From Bradyrhizobium oligotrophicum S58 (GTDB lineage: Bacteria; Pseudomonadota; Alphaproteobacteria; Rhizobiales; Xanthobacteraceae): a stretch of 64,000 nucleotides of DNA. Positions 28,420 through 35,953 of the stretch are shown piece by piece. Each line of letters starts with the position of its first letter. Position 1 is the first letter of the stretch. The position numbers and the translations under genes were made by a program. Location: assembly GCF_000344805.1 (NCBI RefSeq), contig NC_020453.1, forward strand, positions 1,550,001 to 1,614,000, given 5' to 3'. The notes beneath the pieces were generated by a model, which ran no database searches, was not told the origin of the DNA, and was given only the letters and a program-made list of their open reading frames with translations.

Positions 28420-28824
28420 ATGGGACAGTCGCACCCCTTTCGCGCAACGGCGCTGATCGTCGAGGACGATCCGACCCAGCGCGAGATGATCGCGCTGCTG
28501 CTCGAGGAGAGCGAGTACGACGTGATCGCGTGCGAGAGCGCGGAGGCGGCGGAGCTCGTGCTCAACAAGCCCGGCAACCGCATCATGCTGCTGATGACCG
28601 ACGTCAATCTCGCCGGCCGGATGAGCGGCGTCGAGCTCGCGCACATCGCGCGGGCGCGTCATCCGCATATCAACATCGTGGTGACGTCGGGACGACCGCT
28701 GTCGCAGCCATTGCCGGGGAATGCGAAGTTCTGGAGCAAGCCGTGGGCGCCGCTCGACGTGCTGCGCGAGGCCGAGGTGACGCTGGAACGCGCGCCTGAC
28801 GGCCAGAGGTGGCTTGGGGAGTGA
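28420..28824 (+). CDS. single-domain response regulator (receiver)
   Basis: 134 residues from ATG at 28420, with GGAGGTC five bases upstream. CheY-like receiver: acidic pair in LIVEDDPTQREMI, phosphoacceptor Asp in LLMTDVNLAGRMSG, Thr/Ser in IVVTSGRPL and Lys in KFWSKPW. No output domain. Partner kinase not adjacent; single receivers of this type are frequent in Bradyrhizobium and often work with HWE/HisKA_2 kinases. Confidence 0.93.
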   Translation: MGQSHPFRATALIVEDDPTQREMIALLLEESEYDVIACESAEAAELVLNKPGNRIMLLMTDVNLAGRMSGVELAHIARARHPHINIVVTSGRPLSQPLPGNAKFWSKPWAPLDVLREAEVTLERAPDGQRWLGE

Positions 28825-28942
28825 CGGTCCGCCAGGACCGGTTCGACTTGACGGAGCAGGGGCAGCCATCCCACGTCTGCAAAGACGAATTTTAGCCAGG
28901 GGTCGGGGATGCAGCGGGAGGATGGTGAAGCGCGAGAAGAGG

Positions 28943-28969
28943 CCGGGTGGAAGCCGCGCTCCCACCCGG
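28943..28969 (-). terminator. hairpin after the lysine-rich microprotein gene
   Basis: CCGGGTGG / CCACCCGG, eight pairs, 11-base loop, ten bases past the stop of the minus-strand gene. On that strand it is followed by CCTCTTCTC, a weak pyrimidine tail. Confidence 0.5.
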
Positions 28970-28978
28970 GGAGTGCAA

Positions 28979-29059
28979 CTACTTCTTCTTGGCAGCCTTC
29001 TTGGTCTTCTTCGCCGCTTTCTTGGTCGCCTTCGCGGCCTTCTTCGCTTTCTTCGCCAT
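28979..29059 (-). CDS. 26-residue lysine/alanine-rich histone-like microprotein
   Basis: The minus-strand frame reads MAKKAKKAAKATKKAAKKTK followed by KAAKKK and a TAG stop: only Met, Ala, Lys and Thr. The codons mix AAG and AAA and the frame has a GAGG ribosome-binding purine run before ATG. The composition is that of the C-terminal tails of histone H1-like and AlgP-type nucleoid proteins, so DNA binding is plausible. It is followed by a hairpin. The gene is far shorter than usual annotation cut-offs. Confidence 0.6.
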   Translation of the reverse strand: MAKKAKKAAKATKKAAKKTKKAAKKK

Positions 29060-29434
29060 GGAATCCTCGTCAGGAGTTGATGGATTGCAACGCGACTTCG
29101 AGGCTTGGCTGGCGCAGGCCAGCTATGCATCAGCCTCGGGAATTGATCCCAGCAGATTCGCGAAGCTCTGCCTCACCCTGTCACCGGGCGACATCCGCTT
29201 ATCCACAGCTCGCTGCGGCGAGCCGCGGCGTGCAGCGTTCGCACATGCCGCGAGAACAGGGTTAACGTCTGGCAAATCGTGTCTTCATTGATTCAAAACC
29301 AAGGCGCAATCTTGGTGGCTCAATTGAGGAAGCGTTAAGTGCGCCGCGCTCATGTTGTGGCCAACCACAGGGAAGGTCATGAGCGCGGCGTTGCTGAATA
29401 TCGGGAACAGGACTCGTCACGTCCTGTGGTCGGG
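29060..29434. other. intergenic region (about 375 bases)
   Basis: Separates the microprotein from the diguanylate cyclase, read in opposite directions. No gene seen. A GTG at 29339 opens the cyclase frame earlier, adding 32 residues without hydrophobic or conserved character, which I do not accept as the start. Confidence 0.4.
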
Positions 29435-30664
29435 ATGCTGAACGTCCCGACGCTCTGGACCGCCTTCGTGGTCAACTTCCTGGCGCTGGGCCTGATCTGG
29501 GCCTACGTGATGCGCAGCTATCCCAATCTGGATTCCGCGCGCTTCTGGACGGCGTCCGCATTCATGTGCGCGCCGGCCGCGATGTTCGCGTTGGCGCGGT
29601 TCTATTTCGGCTCGCTCCTGCCGCTCTTGGCCGCCGCCTCGCTGATGACCGCAGCGATCTGCCTCGCCGCGATGGGCGTGGAGCGGTTCTATGGGCAGAA
29701 GGCGTCGTGGCGGCTGAGCTTCGCCGTGGTCGGCCTGACTTGCACCTCCATCGCGTTCTTCCTCTACGTCTACGACAGCAGTTCGCTGCGCATCCTCTGC
29801 TACTCGCTGGGGCAGGCGGTTCCGATGGCGGTCATCGCGCGGCTGGTGCTGGATCCGAGGCGCGGGCCGATCAACCCGGGCGCGCGGCTCGCCGGCCTGT
29901 TGTCGGTGCTGATCATCGCGGTGTTCGCGGTGCGGGCGGCGGGGAGCTTCATTGGCCTCGATTTCAACTTCAGTCATTCCACCGACGGCCAGGCGGCCGC
30001 GGTGCTGCTGCTGATCTTTCTGTCGATGTCGCTCAATTTCGGCTTCCTGCTGATGGCGGTGGACCGGTTGCGCAACGAGGTCGCCGATCTCGCGCTGCTG
30101 GACGATCTGACCGGCGTCGCCAACCGCCGCCATCTGATGCAGCGCCTCACTGAGGAATGCGCGCGGGCGGAGCGCTCGCAGCAGCCGTTCGCGCTGCTGG
30201 TGATCGACCTCGACGGCTTCAAGCTGATCAATGACAATCATGGGCATGCGGCGGGCGATGCCTGCCTGCAGCATTTCACCCTGATGGCGCAGACACGGCT
30301 CAGGCCGGGCGACCTGCTCGCGCGCACCGGCGGCGACGAGTTCTGCATCGTGCTGCCGGCGTCGTCCTTGCGCGAGGGCGCGATGATTGCGCGGCGCATT
30401 CTGCAGGTCTGCCGTGACGATGCCGAAGCCTGCGCCGGCACCGAGGTTCCGATCGAGGTCTCGATCGGCGTCGCCGAATGGACCCGGGACGTCGCTGCAT
30501 TCCCGGACCGGCTGATGGCGCGGGCCGACCAGGCGCTCTATGCCGCCAAGAAGCACGGCAAGAACGGCTATGCCGTCCATCAGGCCGAGCACGACGCGCC
30601 GTCGCTGGCGCCCGATCAGCTCGAGGCGATCGCCGCGCCTCGGCAGGATGCCGCAGCCGAATAA
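29435..30664 (+). CDS. membrane-bound diguanylate cyclase (GGDEF)
   Basis: 409 residues from ATG at 29435 (MLNVPTLWTAFVVNFLALGL). About six hydrophobic helices fill residues 5-205, a membrane sensor of unknown ligand; the GGDEF domain follows from about 225 (LLDDLTGVANRRHLMQRLTE), with the active-site GGDEF at 299-303 and an intact inhibitory site RPGD five residues before it. It makes cyclic di-GMP from two GTP and should be product-inhibited. No EAL domain. The last 25 residues are unstructured. Confidence 0.93.
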   Translation: MLNVPTLWTAFVVNFLALGLIWAYVMRSYPNLDSARFWTASAFMCAPAAMFALARFYFGSLLPLLAAASLMTAAICLAAMGVERFYGQKASWRLSFAVVGLTCTSIAFFLYVYDSSSLRILCYSLGQAVPMAVIARLVLDPRRGPINPGARLAGLLSVLIIAVFAVRAAGSFIGLDFNFSHSTDGQAAAVLLLIFLSMSLNFGFLLMAVDRLRNEVADLALLDDLTGVANRRHLMQRLTEECARAERSQQPFALLVIDLDGFKLINDNHGHAAGDACLQHFTLMAQTRLRPGDLLARTGGDEFCIVLPASSLREGAMIARRILQVCRDDAEACAGTEVPIEVSIGVAEWTRDVAAFPDRLMARADQALYAAKKHGKNGYAVHQAEHDAPSLAPDQLEAIAAPRQDAAAE

Positions 30665-30686
30665 GCGGTGCTATCGTCCCCTCGCC

Positions 30687-31319
30687 ATGAGGCCGACCCT
30701 GCTCTCCATTCGCGCAGCGCTCGCGCTGCTTGTTCTCATTCCGCCTCTGCCGGTCTCGGCCGAGGATCTCGATCTCGCCACGGTCGCCCGCTCATCCGGC
30801 ACGCCGGATATCCCGGGCTTGAAGATGGTCTGGCTCGCGCCCTGGGGCGATCCCGCCAACGCCCATCCCTGGACCAACATCATTGTTCACCAGACCGAAG
30901 GGCCTGCCGGGTCGGCGCGCTCCGGCGCGCTGGCGCAGGCCAAAAACCCGAAACGGCGCGGCGTCACTCTGTGGGTCGAGACCGACGGCACGGTGTATTG
31001 GGCGGTGCCGGAAACCCTGGTCACGCTGCATGGCGACGGCGCCAATCGCAACGACAACCGCTATATCGATAACGGTCCCACCTATCGCAAGGTGGTGCGC
31101 GACAATTCCATCGGCGTGGAGTTCGCCGGCAACTATCCCGACGTCGGCACACCCGCCACCGTTGCCCAGGTCGCCGCATGGCGCGTGCTCTCGAAGCTGC
31201 TCCGGTTGCGCTATGGTATCGCGCGGGAGCGGATCTATGCGCACAACTGGATCGACTACAAGGATGCCCGCTATTGCGAGGGCTGTGCGCTGGCCGAGCT
31301 CGCCCGCGCCGCCGACTGA
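30687..31319 (+). CDS. exported N-acetylmuramoyl-L-alanine amidase
   Basis: 210 residues from ATG at 30687. Signal peptide MRPTLLSIRAALALLVLIPP, cleavage near residue 25. Amidase_2/PGRP-type domain: the zinc-binding His in TNIIVHQTEGPAGSARSGAL, then DNSIGVEFAGNYPD, and YAHNWIDYKDARYCEGC with the distal ligands. It cleaves the bond between MurNAc and the peptide stem in the periplasm. It begins 22 bases after the cyclase stop and may share its transcript. Confidence 0.88.
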   Translation: MRPTLLSIRAALALLVLIPPLPVSAEDLDLATVARSSGTPDIPGLKMVWLAPWGDPANAHPWTNIIVHQTEGPAGSARSGALAQAKNPKRRGVTLWVETDGTVYWAVPETLVTLHGDGANRNDNRYIDNGPTYRKVVRDNSIGVEFAGNYPDVGTPATVAQVAAWRVLSKLLRLRYGIARERIYAHNWIDYKDARYCEGCALAELARAAD

Positions 31320-31333
31320 CTCACCTAACAAGA

Positions 31334-31353
31334 AGCCGGCGTCTCCGCCGGCT
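31334..31353. terminator. hairpin between convergent genes
   Basis: AGCCGGCG-TCTC-CGCCGGCT is a perfect 8-bp stem with a four-base loop between the amidase and rpoH stop codons. No T-run; could end both transcripts. Confidence 0.55.
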
Positions 31354-31396
31354 CCGATCGCATCCAAAAACCACCTTCGAGCGAAGCCGCGCGCGC

Positions 31397-32296
31397 TTAG
31401 TGCGCGGCCTCCAGCGCCGCCGCCTCCTGCTGGGCGATGGCGCCCTTGACGGCCGACTGCACCTTCTCGAAGGCGCGCACCTCGATCTGGCGCACGCGCT
31501 CGCGCGACACGCCGAACTCGGCAGCAAGATCCTCGAGCGTCATCGGCTCGTCGGCCAGGCGCCGCGCCTCGAAGATGCGGCGCTCGCGCGCATTCAACAC
31601 GCCGATCGCGCCGTTCAGCGCCTGCCGGCGGTGGTCATACTCCTCGTGCTCGGCCATGATGGCTTCCTGGTTGGGCGTATTATCGACCAGCCAGTCCTGC
31701 CATTCGCCCGCTTCGCCGTCGTCGCGGATCGGCGCGTTCAGCGAGGCGTCGCCGCCGAGGCGGCGGTTCATGTCGACCACGTCCTGAGCGGTCACGCCGA
31801 GGCGCTTCGCGATCAGCTGCACCTGATCCGGATGCAGATCGCCTTCGTCCAGCGCAGAGATCTTGCTCTTGGCCTTGCGCAGGTTGAAGAACAGCTTCTT
31901 CTGGTTCGCGGTCGTGCCCATCTTCACGAGCGACCACGATCTCAGAATGTACTCTTGTATCGACGCCTTGATCCACCACATGGCGTAGGTGGCGAGGCGA
32001 AAGCCCTTCTCGGGCTCGAACCTCTTCACAGCCTGCATCAGGCCGACATTGCCTTCCGATACGACTTCGGATATCGGCAGGCCGTAGCCGCGATAGCCCA
32101 TGGCGATCTTGGCCACGAGCCTGAGATGGCTGGTCACGAGTTTATGTGCTGCGTCGCTGTCGTCATGCTCACGCCAACGCTTGGCGAGCATGTACTCCTC
32201 CTGCGGTTCCAGCATCGGGAACTTGCGGATCTCGGAGAGGTAGCGAGCAAGTCCGGATTCTCCGTTGAGAACCGGGAGTGTAGCTGTACGGGCCAT
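31397..32296 (-). CDS. rpoH: heat-shock-type sigma factor (sigma-32)
   Basis: 299 residues from ATG at 32296 (MARTATLPVLNGESGLARYL), with CTGGAGG eight bases upstream. Region 2 includes LVAKIAMGYRGYGLPISEVV and LATYAMWWIKASIQEYILRS, the RpoH box QKKLFFNLRKAKSKISALDE is present, and region 4 ends GVSRERVRQIEVRAFEKVQS. Bradyrhizobium carries several rpoH copies; which one this is cannot be decided. It follows the pseudouridine synthase gene on the same strand, a common alphaproteobacterial arrangement. Confidence 0.96.
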   Translation of the reverse strand: MARTATLPVLNGESGLARYLSEIRKFPMLEPQEEYMLAKRWREHDDSDAAHKLVTSHLRLVAKIAMGYRGYGLPISEVVSEGNVGLMQAVKRFEPEKGFRLATYAMWWIKASIQEYILRSWSLVKMGTTANQKKLFFNLRKAKSKISALDEGDLHPDQVQLIAKRLGVTAQDVVDMNRRLGGDASLNAPIRDDGEAGEWQDWLVDNTPNQEAIMAEHEEYDHRRQALNGAIGVLNARERRIFEARRLADEPMTLEDLAAEFGVSRERVRQIEVRAFEKVQSAVKGAIAQQEAAALEAAH

Positions 32297-32515
32297 CGAG
32301 CGCCCTCCAGTTGGTTCAGGCCCCCGATAGCGGCGGGCCAGGCAAAGCGGTCGCTTGGTTAAAGCCAACCGGTTTGCGACGTTCCATGCGTCGACCATTC
32401 GACGCAGGCGCAACATACACCAAAATTCGCCTCCCGTGGAAGGATTCCGGGGGTCACGACCCCGTGTGAGCGCATTAAGATTTTGACATACTTGCGTTTT
32501 TCTGAACGGCCTGCG
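32297..32515 (-). promoter_or_regulatory. rpoH upstream region with 8-bp palindrome
   Basis: 219 bases between the pseudouridine synthase stop and rpoH. TGCGTCGA-CCAT-TCGACGCA at 32387-32406 is a perfect hairpin about 90 bases before the start codon. I do not see the short UGCU-type pairing of ROSE thermosensors at the ribosome binding site. Confidence 0.45.
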
Positions 32516-33529
32516 TCATAGCGCCGCTCGAAGCGCCTCCCCCAAAAGAGAAAGATCCTCCGGAAGCTCCGATTCCCAGCGCATTATGTCCCCGGTCCGG
32601 GGGTGCTCGATCACCAGCAGATAGGCATGCAGGGCCTGCCGCCCCAACGATTCGAGCGCCGCGCGCGCCCCCGGCGCCAGCTGGTTCGCCTTGGTCTTGA
32701 AATGCGGGCCGTAGACCGAATCGCCCATCAGCGGGTGGCCGAGATGGGCAAGATGCACCCGGATCTGGTGGGTGCGCCCAGTTTCGAGATGGCAGGCGAT
32801 CAGCGCCGCCACCGGCTTGCCGTCGCGGCCGGTAAAACTCTCCTGCACCTCGTAATGGGTGATGGCCTCGCGCCCCTTGGGACGCACCGCCATCTTGTCG
32901 CGCGCATGCGGGTGCCTGTCGATCGGGGCATTGATGGTGCCATGCGGCCGATGCGGCAGGCCCCAGGCGAAGGCGAGATAGCCGCGCTCCATCGCGCCGG
33001 TGCGGCCGTGGTCGGCGAACTGCGCGCTCAGCGAGGCGTGGGCGTGGTCGTTCTTGGCGACCACCATCAGTCCCGTGGTGTCCTTGTCCAGCCGGTGCAC
33101 GATGCCCGGCCGCTTGACCCCGCCGATCCCCGAAAGACTGGCGCCGCAATGCGCGATCAGCGCGTTCACGAGCGTGCCGCTCTCGTGCCCGGCGGCCGGG
33201 TGCACCACGAGGCCTGAGGGCTTGTCGATGACGATGATGTCGTCGTCTTCGTAGACGATTGTGAGCGGGATCGCCTCGGCGGCGGGCTCGGCCGGGACAG
33301 CCTCCGGCACGTCGATTGTGATCGTGTCGCCGGCTGTGACGTGATAAGCGGGGTCCCGCACCGCGCCCGCGCGGAGCGACACCTGTCCGGCCAGGATCAG
33401 CGCCTTCAGCCGGGACCGCGACAGCTCCGGCAGCTTCGCCGCCAGCACGCGATCGAGCCGCGGCGAGCCTTCGTCGCCGGCGACGATGACCGTCATCAGA
33501 CCGTGGGATTGTGAAGTCGAGATGTCCAT
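32516..33529 (-). CDS. RluA-family RNA pseudouridine synthase (RluD-like)
   Basis: 337 residues from ATG at 33529; an ATG at 33496 (MTVIVAGDEG) is an alternative. N-terminal S4 RNA-binding domain (SPRLDRVLAAKLPELSRSRL) and catalytic domain with the Asp in VHRLDKDTTGLMVVAK. Further motifs YEDDDIIVIDKPSGLVVHPA and LETGRTHQIRVHLAHLGHPL. It converts uridines in 23S rRNA to pseudouridine; RluD type is likeliest by length and S4 domain. Its start codon shares CATG with the divergent small membrane gene. Confidence 0.93.
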   Translation of the reverse strand: MDISTSQSHGLMTVIVAGDEGSPRLDRVLAAKLPELSRSRLKALILAGQVSLRAGAVRDPAYHVTAGDTITIDVPEAVPAEPAAEAIPLTIVYEDDDIIVIDKPSGLVVHPAAGHESGTLVNALIAHCGASLSGIGGVKRPGIVHRLDKDTTGLMVVAKNDHAHASLSAQFADHGRTGAMERGYLAFAWGLPHRPHGTINAPIDRHPHARDKMAVRPKGREAITHYEVQESFTGRDGKPVAALIACHLETGRTHQIRVHLAHLGHPLMGDSVYGPHFKTKANQLAPGARAALESLGRQALHAYLLVIEHPRTGDIMRWESELPEDLSLLGEALRAAL

Positions 33530-33866
33530 GAACTCTACCGTTGCGCCCGAGCCGTCCTCGCCCGAGCAGGCCCAGCTGATGGCGCGGCTGCGGCGCATGA
33601 TGATGATCGCGGGCGTGACCACCTCGGTCGCGATCGCAGTGCTTCTGGTCGCCATCGGCTATCGCCTTTTCCGCGGCGATGGAAGCACAGCTTCGGGTCC
33701 GGACCTCACCGCCATGCTGCCGAAGGGCGCCCGCATCGTCGCCACCGGCACCGCCGGCGACCGCTTGGCGGTGACCTTGGATGTGGGGGGCGCCACCGAA
33801 ATCCGCACCTTCGACGCCAAAACCCTCAAACCCACCGGCCGCCTCCGCTTCGCCGTGGAGCCGTAA
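33528..33866 (+). CDS. small single-pass membrane protein, function unknown
   Basis: 112 residues from ATG at 33528. One transmembrane helix (IAGVTTSVAIAVLLVAIGYR, about residues 27-47) after a cytoplasmic N-terminus, then an extracytoplasmic domain with LTAMLPKGARIVATGTAGDR and GGATEIRTFDAKTLKPTGRL, similar in style to small rhizobial proteins of the DUF6476 kind. Its start overlaps the pseudouridine synthase start, so the two are read in opposite directions from a shared CATG; this linkage is usual in Bradyrhizobium by memory. Confidence 0.75.
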   Translation: MNSTVAPEPSSPEQAQLMARLRRMMMIAGVTTSVAIAVLLVAIGYRLFRGDGSTASGPDLTAMLPKGARIVATGTAGDRLAVTLDVGGATEIRTFDAKTLKPTGRLRFAVEP

Positions 33867-33966
33867 GGGCAGGGCGATTTGGCCCGGCCATTTCAACCCT
33901 TCTCTCCCGCCTTGGGCATCTCTCTTCTGGCTTTGGCCCATCTCCCCCACCTCGGGCAGTCAGCGC

Positions 33967-34088
33967 CTCCCCCGCTTGCGGGGGAGGTCGCATCGCATCG
34001 AAGATGCGATGCGGGTGGGGGAACTCTCGCACCGCCGCCGCGGCTGCCCCCACCCCAGCCCTCCCCCGCAAGCGGGAGAGGGGGCCCA
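33967..34088. repeat. palindromic repeat, family B, copy 3
   Basis: CTCCCCCGCTTGCGGGGGAG hairpin, GCATCGCATC/GATGCGATGC palindrome, then GCCCCCACCCCAGCCCTCCC and GCAAGCGGGAGAGGGGGC. It shares the central palindrome idea with family A. Confidence 0.8.
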
Positions 34089-34156
34089 CCGCCGTCGTGG
34101 CAGTCTGCTTCCCTCCCATCAATGTCCGAATGGCCACTCTCCTCACCACCCGGGCA

Positions 34157-34202
34157 GTCCGCCCCCTCCCCCTTGCTGGGAGGGGTCGGGGGTGGGGGTC
34201 CC
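34157..34202. repeat. partial palindromic repeat, family B, copy 4
   Basis: CCCCCTCCCCCTTGCTGGGA and GGGGTCGGGGGTGGGGGTCC repeat the left half of the element at 22912-23132; the right half is missing. Confidence 0.65.
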
Positions 34203-34291
34203 CACGGGGACTCTCTCCTTCACCACCCCCAAAAAACTCCCATCCCCCGTCTTGCGGCGCGCCGATTTCGAGGCTATGCGGTTCACCTCAC

Positions 34292-34366
34292 GCTCCCTTC
34301 GTCTAGCGGTTAGGACGCGGCCCTCTCAAGGCTGAAACAGGGGTTCGATTCCCCTAGGGAGCGCCA
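34292..34366 (+). tRNA. tRNA-Glu (anticodon CTC)
   Basis: 75 bases including an encoded CCA. Acceptor arms GCTCCCT / AGGGAGC, D-arm with TAGCGGTTAGGAC, anticodon arm CGGCC-CTCTCAA-GGCTG with CTC in the loop, T-arm GGGGTTCGATTCCCC. Reads GAG. It borders the accessory segment that carries the Argonaute system, and tRNA genes are common island sites. Confidence 0.97.
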
Positions 34367-34455
34367 TTCTTCCCGGCGCTCAACCCTCTATCTTTGACCT
34401 GTAAGCGCGGCTCATCAGCCTCGCGGCGCGTTTGCGCGTCCGAGCTTTGCTGGTC

Positions 34456-34908
34456 GGGGCACCCTTCAGAGAGAAGGGCGCAGGGAAGGCCGGGTGCAGG
34501 CCGCACCCATGGCCCGCCTGCAACAAAGAAAGCAGGCGGCAGTCACCACAGGATTGGCCGAACATCCGGCCTTCCCTGCGCGATGGGTTTTACGGCTGCT
34601 CCGTGCTCTCCCAGGGGACCGGGCTTGCTTGCCCCCGTCATCGGCATCGTCGCCGACCAAGACACCAGCGTCGGGGTGTCGGGACCACACGTCTTGACCG
34701 TCCGCCCAGGGTTCGTTCGTCCGCACGCGAAACGCGCACTGCGACCCCAGGCGGCCACCGCATCCCCCGCTCCACGGTCCGTGACGATCGCGAAACGCCC
34801 CTCCAGTGAGCGCGAGACGGCGGGAAGCATCGATCTGATTTGCCCGACGGCACAAGACCGGAGTTGCCCGACGGAATGCGGCAAACTGGCACGACAGGCA
34901 GTTTGCGT
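34456..34908. repeat. long dispersed repeat E, copy 2 (inverted to copy 1)
   Basis: Homologous on the minus strand to 26660-27110 across most of its length; see blocks GGGCGCAGGG, ACCAGCGTCGGGGTGTCGGG, ACGATCGCGAAACGCCCC, TCTGATTTGCCCGACGG and the terminal GGCAGTTTGC. It fills the gap between the tRNA and the CBS-HEPN gene. No gene seen in it. Confidence 0.8.
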
Positions 34909-35038
34909 ATGGGTGGTGTGGAGAAGGCTGACGTCGAGGCGTAGGCCAACACGAAATGAGTGCTTTTCTTTGGTGCGCTACGATCGAGTTAGGTGGACTG
35001 CCACCGTAGCCCACCGTATTTCGCGATGGCAAATTGAG

Positions 35039-35875
35039 TTAAGTTTCGTTGAGCCGTTCTCGAATCTCGCACCGCATGCTCAAGAGTTCGCGAACAACCT
35101 TGCACACGTGCTTTGCTTGATCCGGGGATGAAGCATATTCGTTAGCATGTGCAACCTTGTTTCTCAGGCTTTCAAAATGCCTCAGATTTCGCGCTAACGC
35201 GGGGCCATTCACAGCAAGGGGTTTAAGTCGTTTCATGATCTCGGCTTTGTCGGAAAATTGCGTGAAGAGAAGCGCATCTACGTATGCGTCCTTTTCCCGA
35301 GCTATCAAGATTTCCTGCTGAATCTTGGTGAGCCTCGTTGGCTTGAGCATCGCCATCCAAGCCGGTTCATGGGGTAAGGTCGTCCTAATCAAGTCGGTCA
35401 TGATCATTTCAAATCCTGTGATTAGCGCAAACAGCGCCACTCGGACTGGCAATCGCTGCAGATCTGATAGCGTCACAAGGCCCACAATTTGGTCGCCTGA
35501 CACGACGAGCCTGCAAGGACGACTATCAGCCTGAACGACGAAGTCCAGAATGCTCGCGTCAGCGCCGATCAAGTACTCCTCCGTCAGCGGTACGTAGAAG
35601 GAGGACACCGGTCCATCCGCAATGCCTCTCTTTCGAATATCCGCCGCATGAAATAGGCCGACGAGCCGCGGCTCGTCATCGGCGTCGTTCAACACCGGAA
35701 TGAAATCGAAGTCGTCCGGATTTGAGTCAAGGACGTCAGAGGCTAGCTCGCTCCATTTGCAGGTTTTCAGCTCGTGTCGCGGTGTAGAGACAAGTTTCAC
35801 TGTGAGACCGTAATGCAGGGTCTTGAATATGTCGTCCACGCCCGCAAATGCCGGGCGAGCCCAGTTTGCTGCCAC
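35039..35875 (-). CDS. CBS-domain protein with C-terminal HEPN-like RNase domain, linked to short Argonaute operon
   Basis: 278 residues, GTG start chosen for the strong AAGGAGA ribosome binding site six bases upstream (35882-35888). Residues 15-80 and 95-145 form two CBS repeats (FIPVLNDADDEPRLVGLFHA; CRLVVSGDQIVGLVTLSDLQ), which as a pair normally bind adenine nucleotides. From about 148 the protein is all-helical and ends in a HEPN-type motif RNKVAH (Arg238, Asn239, His243) in HFESLRNKVAHANEYASS, the R-N-x3-H signature of HEPN ribonucleases. It lies 78 bases after the pAgo stop on the same strand. DNA is less GC-rich than its neighbours. HEPN assignment is by motif and helix content, not by search. 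Confidence 0.75.
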   Translation of the reverse strand: MAANWARPAFAGVDDIFKTLHYGLTVKLVSTPRHELKTCKWSELASDVLDSNPDDFDFIPVLNDADDEPRLVGLFHAADIRKRGIADGPVSSFYVPLTEEYLIGADASILDFVVQADSRPCRLVVSGDQIVGLVTLSDLQRLPVRVALFALITGFEMIMTDLIRTTLPHEPAWMAMLKPTRLTKIQQEILIAREKDAYVDALLFTQFSDKAEIMKRLKPLAVNGPALARNLRHFESLRNKVAHANEYASSPDQAKHVCKVVRELLSMRCEIRERLNET

Positions 35876-35953
35876 GGATGGTCTCCTTGCCTAGTTTAAA
35901 TCGAGTGAGCTGCTGACTGCGCATCGTCGCCTGAAGCGTGCGGACCTCGACCG

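Noticed and set aside
27369..28799. Long plus-strand frame across the SDR gene
   Set aside because: It is antisense to a well-supported SDR and overlaps the response regulator in another frame.
32297..32400. ROSE-type RNA thermometer in front of rpoH
   Set aside because: The ribosome binding site is not visibly paired with a UGCU-like strand in the expected place.
32475..33950. A long minus-strand frame beside the pseudouridine synthase frame
   Set aside because: It covers the RluA-type gene in another frame and is compositionally a shadow of GC-rich coding DNA.
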